From assembly GCF_000020965.1 (NCBI RefSeq), contig NC_011297.1, positions 1,584,525-1,648,524 of the forward strand: 64,000 nt of DNA. Reading direction: 5' to 3'. The notes below the pieces were generated by a model. That model was given only the letters and a program-made list of their open reading frames with translations, had not been told where the DNA came from and did no database searches. Shown here in pieces: positions 25,965 through 33,438 of the stretch. This DNA comes from Dictyoglomus thermophilum H-6-12. GTDB taxonomy: Bacteria > Dictyoglomota > Dictyoglomia > Dictyoglomales > Dictyoglomaceae. The position numbers were made by a program, and so were the translations under genes. How positions within the stretch are numbered: position 1 is the stretch's first letter; every line of letters begins with the position of its first letter.

Positions 25965-27326
25965 TTATGGTTTTATCTTTTTAATTCTCTTAACAATATG
26001 ATTCGTCAATTCTTCAACAGGTTTTGACCTTTCCTCAGAAATTTTAGGAATAAAAGTTCTTGAAAAGACAAGTCTCAATATACCAGAAAGGATAAATATG
26101 AGGTGGTATTCTACAAGATGAATATGGAGAAGATTATTTATAAAATTAACTATAGGAGGTGCTACGTATTCTATGATATAACCTCCCAGTATAAAAGAGA
26201 CAGCATTAGTGATACCCACAAATAGATTTAATACTGCAATATAAAAAGAACGATTCTCATCGGGAGAAAGCCCTAAAGCCAAATTATTAAAGGAAAGATC
26301 AATGCCAGGCCAAAAGATTCCTGCAAAAATCTGAACAAGTATTACAAAAAACAGCCAGTTATTTGGAGTAGTAAAACACCATATGTAGGGTAAAAAACTC
26401 ACAATAAAGGTACTTATTTCAAGAATAGGTTTATTCCCAAACCTATCTATTAATCTGCCTAAAATTCTTACCGAAAGAATTGTAGTAACATTACTAATAA
26501 TTTGTACAAAAAGAGCTATATCAAAATAGCTCATTTTAAGATGCTTTATCATATAAAGGTTAAAATAAGGAGCAGAAATATTTAAAGCAAAATTCCAGAA
26601 AATAGCAAATAACAAAAAGCGAGAGAACTTAGGATGAGTTACAGATTCTTTAAAAAGCTTACTAAAATTAACATTAGAAAAATCAGTTTTTCTCATAGGA
26701 GGATCATATACCCATATGAAACATAAGATATCAAAAATTCCCAAAATCACCGCAAAAGTAAATACTATAGCGAAACCATAAAGATTAGAAAATTTATCAA
26801 GGAAGACTCCAATTAAAAGACCACTGATTAGTGAAACAAAAGTTGCAAGCATACTCCTATGGCTAAAGAATCTTCCTCTAATTTCTATAGGTACTAAATC
26901 TCCCATCCATGACATAAAGCTAACATTTATAAAGGCACCACCAATAGCAGTAATACTTAATAAAAAAACTATACTTGAAAAGAGCACATTCTTATCGTGA
27001 ATAAAAAAGGGCAAAATAACTACTAAAAGCCATGGTAACCTCTGAAGAAAACCACCCAGGAAGAATAGAAACTTTCTTTTTCTTGTTTTCTCAAGCACAT
27101 AGGAGGCAAAAAGTTGTATAGCACCTCCAAGAACAGGCATCGCCAACATAACACCATACAGGAGATCACCAAAACCAAGCTCTTTAGCAAATCCTGCTAT
27201 AGGTGCTCCCTGGGTGACATTAAAGAAGATAATCCCAAAACATACTCCAAGGATTACCAAACTTAAACTTTTTCTTAATTCCCTATCTTCAACAAAACTT
27301 ATATCAAATAGATTCCTTACTCTCAT
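25965..27326 (-). CDS. Major facilitator superfamily transporter
   Basis: A 453-residue polytopic protein with about 12 hydrophobic segments and MFS-type loops (LVPIEIRGRFFSHRSMLAT between helices 4 and 5, IDRFGNKPILEIST in the second half). The N-terminus begins RVRNLFDISFVEDRELRKS, so helix 1 starts near residue 22. The substrate is unknown. Its start codon has no ribosome site and follows TATAAT by 8 nt, with that promoter overlapping the nikO stop, so it is transcribed separately from the nickel operon as a leaderless mRNA. Confidence 0.8.
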   Translation of the reverse strand: MRVRNLFDISFVEDRELRKSLSLVILGVCFGIIFFNVTQGAPIAGFAKELGFGDLLYGVMLAMPVLGGAIQLFASYVLEKTRKRKFLFFLGGFLQRLPWLLVVILPFFIHDKNVLFSSIVFLLSITAIGGAFINVSFMSWMGDLVPIEIRGRFFSHRSMLATFVSLISGLLIGVFLDKFSNLYGFAIVFTFAVILGIFDILCFIWVYDPPMRKTDFSNVNFSKLFKESVTHPKFSRFLLFAIFWNFALNISAPYFNLYMIKHLKMSYFDIALFVQIISNVTTILSVRILGRLIDRFGNKPILEISTFIVSFLPYIWCFTTPNNWLFFVILVQIFAGIFWPGIDLSFNNLALGLSPDENRSFYIAVLNLFVGITNAVSFILGGYIIEYVAPPIVNFINNLLHIHLVEYHLIFILSGILRLVFSRTFIPKISEERSKPVEELTNHIVKRIKKIKP

Positions 27327-27334
27327 AACAAAAA

Positions 27335-27340
27335 ATTATA
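27335..27340 (-). promoter_or_regulatory. Extended -10 promoter of the MFS gene (probable leaderless start)
   Basis: TGA-TATAAT on the minus strand, 8 nt before the ATG at 27326. The hexamer includes the TAA stop of nikO. No Shine-Dalgarno sequence follows. Confidence 0.5.
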
Positions 27341-28082
27341 TCAAATTTACCTCTTTTAAAAACTCCCTATCGGAAAAAATAGTTTCGTAATCTCCTACTT
27401 TTACAATTTTTTTCTCTTCATTCATAACAAAAATCCTATCAAAAAATCCATTTACCATCTGCAAATCATGAGTTGCAGTAACTATAGTCTTACCAGCAGT
27501 TCTTAATTCCTTAATATAGGAAAGTAACTCTCTGACACTCCTTGGATCAAGCTCATTTGTAGGTTCATCCAAAAGAATGACATCAGGATCTATTATAAGA
27601 AGTGAGGCAAGAGCAACTTTCTTTTTTTCTCCTTCACTTAATTGAAAGGGAGATCTATTTAAAAGCTTTTCAATCCTAAATTTTCTACTACACTCCATAA
27701 TTTTATTTTCTATTTCTGAATCGGAATAACCAATTTGAAAAAGCCCAAAAGCGAGTTCATCTCTCACAGTAGGTGAAAATAGCATGGCATCTACATTTTG
27801 GAAAAGCAAAACTACTTTCCTTCTAAAATAACGATTAAAAGAGGGATCTTCAAAATTTTTTTCGGTAAGTTCTTTTCCCTCAAAAAAAATTTTACCTCTT
27901 TGGGGAAATAAAAGCCCATCAAGGATTTTTAAAAGAGTAGACTTTCCTGACCCATTAGGTCCTAATATCCCTATACTTTCTCCTTCTTTTACCTCAATAG
28001 AAACTGAATTTAAAGCTACCCTTTCTGGAACGTAATAAAAACTAACATCTACCAATTTAAATAAAATCTTCGATCTATCCAT
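27336..28082 (-). CDS. nikO: ECF transporter ATPase, nickel/cobalt type (NikO/CbiO)
   Basis: A 248-residue ABC ATPase. Walker A GPNGSGKST (about 40-48), Q-loop LFQNVDAMLF, signature LSEGEKKKVALA, Walker B VILLDEPTNELD and switch His in TATHD are all present, in the form typical of energy-coupling factor ATPases. It powers the neighbouring NikQ/NikM pair. The start overlaps nikQ by 34 nt with GGAG just before the ATG. Nickel rather than cobalt is inferred from the adjacent nikR and larE. Confidence 0.9.
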   Translation of the reverse strand: MDRSKILFKLVDVSFYYVPERVALNSVSIEVKEGESIGILGPNGSGKSTLLKILDGLLFPQRGKIFFEGKELTEKNFEDPSFNRYFRRKVVLLFQNVDAMLFSPTVRDELAFGLFQIGYSDSEIENKIMECSRKFRIEKLLNRSPFQLSEGEKKKVALASLLIIDPDVILLDEPTNELDPRSVRELLSYIKELRTAGKTIVTATHDLQMVNGFFDRIFVMNEEKKIVKVGDYETIFSDREFLKEVNLI

Positions 28083-28852
28083 ATTAGAGCTCCAATTAAT
28101 AACACCTCTATTATCACTGGTAAAAAATCTTTTGCTTTATATTTCTCCCTTTTAACGGGACAAAAATTTTTACTAAAACCTCGAGAAACCATACCTTGCC
28201 ATATTTCTTCCGAAAGCATTTTTGCCTTTACAAACAAAAATCCAATGGCAGAACCAATAAAAGAATATTCCCTTTTATAACTAAATTCAATAGTTCTACT
28301 TTTTTTAGCCAAAAAAATATCCTCAGCTAAGTTAGCAAAAAAGAATATGTACCTATAGGTCATATAAATAATGCTTATAATTAAAGAGGGGACTCCTAAG
28401 ATTCGTAAGCCTTTTATAATCCTTACCCAAGGTATAGTAAAAAAGATAATATTTACCAATGAAATGGATATTAAGACTCTAAATATTAATCTCAAAGCAA
28501 CATAGAGTCCTCTATGAGAGTAACCCATACTAAGATTTTCAGGATTAAAAAAAAGATAAGGTAGTACAATAAGTATGGTAAAAAATAGCACAAAACCAAA
28601 AGACCGCTTAAAAAACTCTCTTAATCTTATATTGAGAAGATAAACAAAAGATAACAAGAAAAAATATATCAAAATGAGAATATATAAGTTATGAATAAAA
28701 CTTATGGAGATTAAAAATAATCCTAAAATTATTATTTTTATTTCATCCTTTAACTCCCTCCAAAACCCAGGACTTTCCACCACCTCAAAAAATAAGAAGT
28801 CTCTTACTAATCTGTTTAACTCATATAAAGTCTTATCTATAAAATTATTCAT
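28049..28852 (-). CDS. nikQ: ECF transporter transmembrane (T) protein NikQ/CbiQ
   Basis: A 267-residue membrane protein with about five hydrophobic helices and the coupling motif region AKMLSEEIWQGMVSRGF (Ala-Arg-Gly type box used to contact the ATPase). Position between the PDGLE-type subunit and the ATPase matches cbiMNQO/nikMNQO operons. Its ATG overlaps the stop of the upstream gene by 8 nt, indicating translational coupling. Confidence 0.85.
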   Translation of the reverse strand: MNNFIDKTLYELNRLVRDFLFFEVVESPGFWRELKDEIKIIILGLFLISISFIHNLYILILIYFFLLSFVYLLNIRLREFFKRSFGFVLFFTILIVLPYLFFNPENLSMGYSHRGLYVALRLIFRVLISISLVNIIFFTIPWVRIIKGLRILGVPSLIISIIYMTYRYIFFFANLAEDIFLAKKSRTIEFSYKREYSFIGSAIGFLFVKAKMLSEEIWQGMVSRGFSKNFCPVKREKYKAKDFLPVIIEVLLIGALIWIDRRFYLNW

Positions 28853-29189
28853 TCTTGTTTTTCTTTTTTATGCCCCACCTTCCTATCAAATAAGTTATAA
28901 ACATAACAATTAAAACACCTATAACTCCACTAATTATATATCCAATACTCTGATACAAGAGATCTTTGTCTTCCCAACCCTTTATATTATAATCAGGAAG
29001 TAAAGGTTTTGCGAGAGAAGAAAGCTTCTCTAAACCCTTAGGTATATAGCCTATCATCTCTTTTAACTCTTCAGGCCCCCATTCTCCCCAAGCAGCCCCA
29101 GCGTTTAAAAAGGTTGGCAAGAGAATTCCTATAGGCGACAAAAGAACAAGAATAAAAATACCTATAATTAATTTTCTCCAATTACTCAT
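28845..29189 (-). CDS. nikN: Small nickel transporter subunit with PDGLE-type domain (NikN/CbiN-like)
   Basis: A 114-residue protein with an N-terminal transmembrane helix (8-25), a loop that includes AAWGEWGPEELKEMIGYIPKG and PLLPDYNIKG, and a C-terminal helix (YIISGVIGVLIVMFITYLIG). This matches the PDGLE-domain protein that replaces or follows CbiN in nickel ECF systems and is needed with NikM for uptake. GGAGGGAT precedes the ATG; only 3 nt separate it from nikM. Confidence 0.82.
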   Translation of the reverse strand: MSNWRKLIIGIFILVLLSPIGILLPTFLNAGAAWGEWGPEELKEMIGYIPKGLEKLSSLAKPLLPDYNIKGWEDKDLLYQSIGYIISGVIGVLIVMFITYLIGRWGIKKKNKNE

Positions 29190-29192
29190 TTC

Positions 29193-29861
29193 TTATCCCT
29201 CCTTCACAGCACCTATCTTTCTTAAATAATAAAGAGCAGCCATTGTAACAATAGCCTCTACAAAACCAAAAATTAAAAGATGTTCTATCATCATTGCAGG
29301 AACAGTAACTTTCAAGGGATAAGGACAATAGAGAGGAAGGCCATTTGCATCTTTTGCTATATAAGGTTGAATACCAAGTTCAACTGCTGTAAGTAAAGCA
29401 GCTACATTTATTCCCAAATATGCACCAACTCCTGCCGAGATAATCTCTCTTTTAGAACCCAAACTTGCCTTTCCTTTCAATAGTTTATAAACATAATATC
29501 CCACTAAAGGCATTGCAAAGGCCATGTTAAAACAATTCGCTCCAATCGCAGTAAGTCCTCCATCCCCAAAAATCAATGCTTGAATTATAAGAACAATAGA
29601 AGTCACAAGTACAGCTGCCCAAGGGCCAAGAAGTATGGCAATAAGAACACTCCCTACGGCATGACCTGTAGTTCCTCCAGGAATAGGAATATTAAACATC
29701 ATAATCACAAAAGAAAATGCTGCCAAAATAGCAAGAAGAGGTAAATCTTTCTCTTTTAAAAATTTCTTTACAGAGTTATAAGCCTTAGTCCAGATAGGAA
29801 CCATCACAACAAGCATGCTTCCGTAAGTTTCTGGTCCTAAGTATCCATCAGGTATATGCAT
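29193..29861 (-). CDS. nikM: Nickel ECF transporter substrate-binding subunit NikM/CbiM
   Basis: About 222 residues. I start at the ATG at 29861, giving MHIPDGYLGPETY: in NikM/CbiM the free N-terminal Met-His binds the metal, so this start is functionally required; a TTG 15 nt upstream lies inside the GGGGGTG ribosome site. GGTTGHAVGSVLIAILLGPWAA carries the second metal-binding His region. Five or more membrane helices follow. It leads the nikMNQO operon. Confidence 0.92.
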   Translation of the reverse strand: MHIPDGYLGPETYGSMLVVMVPIWTKAYNSVKKFLKEKDLPLLAILAAFSFVIMMFNIPIPGGTTGHAVGSVLIAILLGPWAAVLVTSIVLIIQALIFGDGGLTAIGANCFNMAFAMPLVGYYVYKLLKGKASLGSKREIISAGVGAYLGINVAALLTAVELGIQPYIAKDANGLPLYCPYPLKVTVPAMMIEHLLIFGFVEAIVTMAALYYLRKIGAVKEG

Positions 29862-29920
29862 TTCTAACACCCCCAAGTATTATAAATTTTTAAAAAAGTG
29901 CTACTTTAAAACTAGAAAAA

Positions 29921-29926
29921 ATTATA
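29921..29926 (-). promoter_or_regulatory. Possible -10 box of the nikMNQO operon
   Basis: TATAAT on the minus strand about 60 nt before the nikM start. The leader then contains a short inverted repeat AAAGT-N3-ACTTT (29895-29907) where a repressor such as NikR could act. A second TATAAT closer to the gene (about 29880) also exists. No clear -35 box, so the choice is uncertain. Confidence 0.35.
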
Positions 29927-29965
29927 CATCAACAAAACCTAAATCGTAAAGCAAAAACTTAAAGA

Positions 29966-30373
29966 CTAAATAATATCAGTGATGGATATATTTGTATGTC
30001 TTACCCACTTAAGGGATGAAATTTCATTATAGAGTTTTTTAATTTTCTCAACTTTACCTCTTACCAATATTACTTCCATACAGTTCTTCTCATCAAGATG
30101 AACATGTAAGGTGGAAATAATCACATCGTGATAATGGTGTTGTATATCAGTTAACTTTTCTGAAAGGCCATAAACATCGTGCTCATAGATAAGACTTATA
30201 CTCCCTGCCACTTTCTCACTTTTTATATTCCATTTCTCTTTAATAATATAATCTCTCATTAGATCCCTTATGGCCTCTGATCTACTGTTATACCCTTTAT
30301 TTTCTATTATCTTATCAAAATTCTCTAAAAGATCCTCCTCTACAGAAACCCCAAAACGCACAATCTTAGTCAT
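29966..30373 (-). CDS. nikR: Nickel-responsive regulator NikR
   Basis: About 135 residues from the ATG at 30373, which has AGGGGT upstream; the longer reading adds an unrelated N-terminus. The N-terminal ribbon-helix-helix (KIVRFGVSVEEDLLENFD, SRSEAIRDLMRDYI) binds DNA. The nickel site is complete: His79, His90, His92 and Cys98, with the same spacing as E. coli NikR H76, H87, H89, C95. It probably represses nikMNQO when nickel is plentiful. It lies upstream of nikM on the same strand and is divergent from larE. Confidence 0.95.
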   Translation of the reverse strand: MTKIVRFGVSVEEDLLENFDKIIENKGYNSRSEAIRDLMRDYIIKEKWNIKSEKVAGSISLIYEHDVYGLSEKLTDIQHHYHDVIISTLHVHLDEKNCMEVILVRGKVEKIKKLYNEISSLKWVRHTNISITDII

Positions 30374-30403
30374 ATTAGTACCCCTAAACAGAATTTTTGA
30401 TAA

Positions 30404-30409
30404 ATTATA
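30404..30409 (-). promoter_or_regulatory. Extended -10 promoter of nikR
   Basis: TGT-TATAAT on the minus strand, about 31 nt upstream of the nikR start, with the AGGGG ribosome site in between. No clear -35. Confidence 0.45.
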
Positions 30410-30430
30410 ACATAAAACTTTAAACAGGTT

Positions 30431-30458
30431 TTTACAATTCATACTTTTTAGGTATAAT
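30431..30458 (+). promoter_or_regulatory. larE promoter with embedded inverted repeat
   Basis: TTTACA (30431-30436), 16-nt spacer, TATAAT (30453-30458). The spacer and part of the -10 are occupied by the imperfect inverted repeat ATACTTTTTAGGTAT (30441-30455). Confidence 0.65.
30435..30456. repeat. Copy 1 of a 22-bp element shared with the flavodiiron gene
   Basis: Identical over 22 bp to 32528-32549. The core ATACTTTTTAGGTAT is a near-palindrome (arms ATACYT and ARGTAT). Here it sits inside the larE promoter, so a bound protein would block RNA polymerase. Confidence 0.65.
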
Positions 30459-30484
30459 ATTAAAAAACAATTGAGGTGAATTAT

Positions 30485-31291
30485 ATGTATGAAAAATTAG
30501 AAAAGCTTAAAAATTTTCTAAAAGAGTGCCAAAAAGTTATAGTAGCTTACTCAGGAGGGGTAGACAGCACTTTTCTTTTAAAGATTGCTAAAGATACCCT
30601 CGGAGAAAATGTTTTAGCAGTCACTCTTGTTAGTCCTATTTTCCCTAAAAAAGAGATTGAGGAGGCTAAAGAATTTGCAAAAAAGCTTAAAGTACAGCAT
30701 ATAATTATAAACAACGATGAGCTCTTAAGAAAGCGAGAATTCATAGAAAATCCACCTGATAGATGTTATATATGCAAAAAATATAATTTTCAAAAAATCT
30801 TAGAAATTGCAAAAGAAAAGAATATAAAATGCATACTTGATGGTAGCAACGCTGATGATCTAAAAGATTATAGACCTGGAAGAAAAGCCCTAAAAGAGCT
30901 TGGAATCCTAAGTCCTTTAATGGAAGTAGGCTTTACAAAAGAAGAAATTAGAGAATTATCAAAAAAGCTTAATCTTCCTACCTCAGAAAAACCATCCCTT
31001 GCCTGCCTTGCCACAAGAATTCCCTATGGAGAAAGAATTGAAATTGAAAGACTAAAAAGAATAGAAGAAGGAGAAGACTTTTTAAGTAAATTAGGATTCA
31101 AACAGGTCAGAGTTAGAGACTATAAAAATATGACAAGAATAGAAATAGAAAAGAAAGATTTTAATCTAATTTTGAAAGAGAATATAAGGGATAAAATTAT
31201 TAAAAAGTTCAAAGATATTGGATATAAATATATAACTCTTGACCTTGAAGGATATAGAACGGGAAGCATGAATGAAGAGATAAAAAAGTAA
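30485..31291 (+). CDS. larE: LarE-type sulfur transferase for nickel-pincer nucleotide synthesis
   Basis: About 268 residues. LarE activates a pyridinium bis-carboxylate mononucleotide with ATP and inserts sulfur to build the nickel-pincer cofactor of lactate racemase-like enzymes. The PP-loop SGGVDS (23-28) and DGSNADDLKDYRPG are clear. Cys174 in PSLACLATRIPYG is the conserved family cysteine; Cys94 and Cys97 (RCYIC) add a CxxC, the three-cysteine pattern of LarE forms that carry a [4Fe-4S] cluster, so it may be catalytic rather than sacrificial. I start at the ATG at 30485 with GAGGTG upstream. It is divergent from nikR. No larA, larB or larC is in the window. Confidence 0.88.
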   Translation: MYEKLEKLKNFLKECQKVIVAYSGGVDSTFLLKIAKDTLGENVLAVTLVSPIFPKKEIEEAKEFAKKLKVQHIIINNDELLRKREFIENPPDRCYICKKYNFQKILEIAKEKNIKCILDGSNADDLKDYRPGRKALKELGILSPLMEVGFTKEEIRELSKKLNLPTSEKPSLACLATRIPYGERIEIERLKRIEEGEDFLSKLGFKQVRVRDYKNMTRIEIEKKDFNLILKENIRDKIIKKFKDIGYKYITLDLEGYRTGSMNEEIKK

Positions 31292-31320
31292 AAGGGGGAG
31301 TAAACTTTATTCTCCCCCTT
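31291..31320. terminator. Bidirectional terminator between larE and the flavodiiron gene
   Basis: AAAGGGGGAG and CTCCCCCTT form a GC-rich stem around an 11-nt loop, flanked by A-rich and T-rich stretches, so it can stop both convergent transcripts. Its left arm abuts the larE stop codon. Confidence 0.85.
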
Positions 31321-31333
31321 TATTAAACTATCT

Positions 31334-32515
31334 TTATGAAACTATTCCTAAATCTTTGTGTTTCGAATAAACACTCTCTGCAAGCTCATCTAATAACCTA
31401 AAATCTTCTTTTTCTGGGAGACCCTTTACAAGAACAGGATTAATTATTTCTACACTAAGATTGGTAAGATTGCTCTTTAAAATTTCAAGAGTTCTTCCAC
31501 CCCATCCATAGGATCCAATAACCGATACAAATCTTGCTTTGGGTTTAAGAACATTTGCAAGGTAGGTAACATAAAGAGCTTTAGGATGCGGACCAGCAAG
31601 TACCGTAGGAGTACCTATTACAATAGTTGCAGCATCTACAAGAGCCATGGCTATCTTTCCAATATCTGCAACAGCTAAATCAAACACTTCTACATTTACT
31701 CCTTTTTCAATTAACCTGTCTACTAAATAGTCTACCATTATCTTTGTACTATCATGCATAGAAATATAAGGAAGAACTACTATATTTTTAGGTTCATCAC
31801 TTATCCAATCCTTATAAGCATTGATAATGAAATTAGGATTATTATAAATAGGTCCATGACTTGGAGCTATTAGCTCAATATCTAAATCTTTGATTTTCTC
31901 AAGATTCTTCTGAATTATGCTACGAAATGGCATCATTATTTCTGCATAATACCTCTTTGCAGCCTCATAAACAATTTTTTCATCTTCTACATATAAACTT
32001 GAAGTCGCATAGTGAGAGCCAAAAAGATCACAAGTAAAAAGTATTTTATCCTCCACAAGATAGGTCACCATAGTCTCAGGCCAATGTACCCAAGGAGTGT
32101 ATATAAATTTAAGAGTTTTATCTCCAAGAGATAGCTCTTCACCATCATTTACTGTAATAAACCTTTCATCAGGTATATGCAAATGAGATTTAAGTAGCTC
32201 CTTACCCTTTGGATTAGTAACTACCTTAGCAGAAGGATATTTTTCTAATACATAAGGAATACTTCCTGAATGATCCTGCTCCGCATGATGGGATATCACA
32301 TAATCAATGTGTACTATATCAGCAAGATAAGAAAAAAGTACATCTTTCTTACTAGGATCTACGGTGTCTATCAATGCAGTCTTCTCACTTCCTAAGATGA
32401 GATAAGCATTATAGCTGGTTCCATCAGGTAAAGGAATAAGAGCATCAAATAGGGTTCTATTCCAGTCAGGAGCTCCCACATAATAAATCTTTTCTTTTAT
32501 CTTCCTTGGTTTCAT
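31334..32515 (-). CDS. Flavodiiron protein (FprA-type oxygen/NO reductase)
   Basis: About 393 residues. The N-terminal metallo-beta-lactamase domain has the diiron ligands HHAEQDHSG (about residues 75-83), a further His in PWVHWPETM, and CDLFGSHY, with His in APSHGPIY. The C-terminal flavodoxin domain has the FMN loop SMHDSTKIM and the second loop PTVLAGPHP. These enzymes reduce O2 or NO to protect anaerobes, receiving electrons from rubredoxin, which is not encoded nearby. I choose the ATG at 32515 with GGAGGGA upstream; the reading could extend to a TTG at 32557 but that covers the operator-like element. Confidence 0.92.
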   Translation of the reverse strand: MKPRKIKEKIYYVGAPDWNRTLFDALIPLPDGTSYNAYLILGSEKTALIDTVDPSKKDVLFSYLADIVHIDYVISHHAEQDHSGSIPYVLEKYPSAKVVTNPKGKELLKSHLHIPDERFITVNDGEELSLGDKTLKFIYTPWVHWPETMVTYLVEDKILFTCDLFGSHYATSSLYVEDEKIVYEAAKRYYAEIMMPFRSIIQKNLEKIKDLDIELIAPSHGPIYNNPNFIINAYKDWISDEPKNIVVLPYISMHDSTKIMVDYLVDRLIEKGVNVEVFDLAVADIGKIAMALVDAATIVIGTPTVLAGPHPKALYVTYLANVLKPKARFVSVIGSYGWGGRTLEILKSNLTNLSVEIINPVLVKGLPEKEDFRLLDELAESVYSKHKDLGIVS

Positions 32516-32527
32516 TCTCAATCCCTC

Positions 32528-32549
32528 CAATTCATACTTTTTAGGTATA
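32528..32549. repeat. Copy 2 of the 22-bp element, in the flavodiiron leader
   Basis: Exact 22-bp match to 30435-30456. Here it lies between the flavodiiron promoter and its ribosome site, about 13-35 nt past the -10 box, a position suited to repression. Confidence 0.65.
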
Positions 32550-32562
32550 TTTTTCAATAGTA

Positions 32563-32591
32563 ATTATAATACTAATAATATAAGATTGCAA
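32563..32591 (-). promoter_or_regulatory. Promoter of the flavodiiron gene
   Basis: TTGCAA (32586-32591), 17-nt spacer, TATAAT (32563-32568), minus strand. Confidence 0.65.
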
Positions 32592-32634
32592 AAATTTTTC
32601 AATAACAAAAGAGGAGTTGAAAGAGATTATAAAT

Positions 32635-32664
32635 GAGGAAAGGGAAGGAACTCCCTTGTTCCTC
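32635..32664 (-). terminator. Terminator of the TRAP operon
   Basis: Stem GAGGA plus AAGGGA pairing with TCCCTT plus TCCTC, interrupted by a 2-nt bulge, with a 6-nt loop. It starts a few bases after the SDR stop on the minus strand. The trailing sequence is AT-rich but not a clean T run. Confidence 0.6.
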
Positions 32665-32666
32665 CC

Positions 32667-33425
32667 CTAAGCAGTAAAACCCCCATCAATAGAAATAATA
32701 CTTCCAGTCATATATCCTGCCTCATCGCAAGCTGCGAAAAGTATAGCAAAAGCTATTTCCTCTTCCTTTCCTAATCTTCCTATAGGACGCCTCTCAGACA
32801 TCTGCTTTAGTACTTCATCAGCATTAGGCAAGTTCTTTAATCTATCAGCAAGTCCTTTAGTAAACGTTGTTCCTGGACATACAGCATTGACTCTTATATT
32901 TTCTCTTGCATAATCAACAGCCATAGACTTTGTCAAAGAAATAAGTGCTGCCTTAGACATACTATATACACATCTTTCTGGAATTGCCCTTAAAGCCACC
33001 TCTGAAGATACGTTTACTATTACTCCTCCACCTTGCTTTTTCATCTCAAGTACAGCATACTTTGAAAGGAAAAATGGGCCTTTCACATTAATAAGCATAG
33101 TCTTATCAAAATCTTCTTCAGAGGTATCCTCAACTTTACCATACACTACTATTCCTGCATTATTGACAAGAATATCTATTCTACCAAAATTGTTTATCAC
33201 TTCTTTTATTATCCTCTCTGCATCTTTAGGAGAAGAAACATCTCCCAAAATAAATACAGCCTCACCACCATTACTCTTTATAATCTCAACAGTCTCTTTG
33301 CCTTTTTCCTCTGAAATATCATTTACAGCAACTTTAGCTCCTCTTTCTGCAAACATGATAGCAGTTTTTCTCCCAATACCAGAACCCGCACCAGTAATAA
33401 GAACTACTTTACCCTTAAAGTTCAT
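32667..33425 (-). CDS. Short-chain dehydrogenase/reductase
   Basis: About 252 residues, classical SDR. The NAD(P)-binding TGAGSGIG (about 11-18), NNAG (about 89-92), the catalytic Ser in NVSSEVALR, and YSMSK (Tyr-x-x-x-Lys, about 155-159) are intact; the C-terminus ends YMTGSIISIDGGFTA as expected. AGGAGGGAAAGG precedes the ATG at 33425. As the last gene of the TRAP operon it probably oxidises or reduces the imported compound or a derivative. The substrate is not known. Confidence 0.9.
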   Translation of the reverse strand: MNFKGKVVLITGAGSGIGRKTAIMFAERGAKVAVNDISEEKGKETVEIIKSNGGEAVFILGDVSSPKDAERIIKEVINNFGRIDILVNNAGIVVYGKVEDTSEEDFDKTMLINVKGPFFLSKYAVLEMKKQGGGVIVNVSSEVALRAIPERCVYSMSKAALISLTKSMAVDYARENIRVNAVCPGTTFTKGLADRLKNLPNADEVLKQMSERRPIGRLGKEEEIAFAILFAACDEAGYMTGSIISIDGGFTA

Positions 33426-33438
33426 TTTCCTTTCCCTC

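Noticed and set aside
29877-29965. E. coli-type NikR operator (GTATGA-N16-TCATAC) before nikM
   Set aside because: The pattern is not present; only a short AAAGT-N3-ACTTT repeat is seen, too weak to assign.
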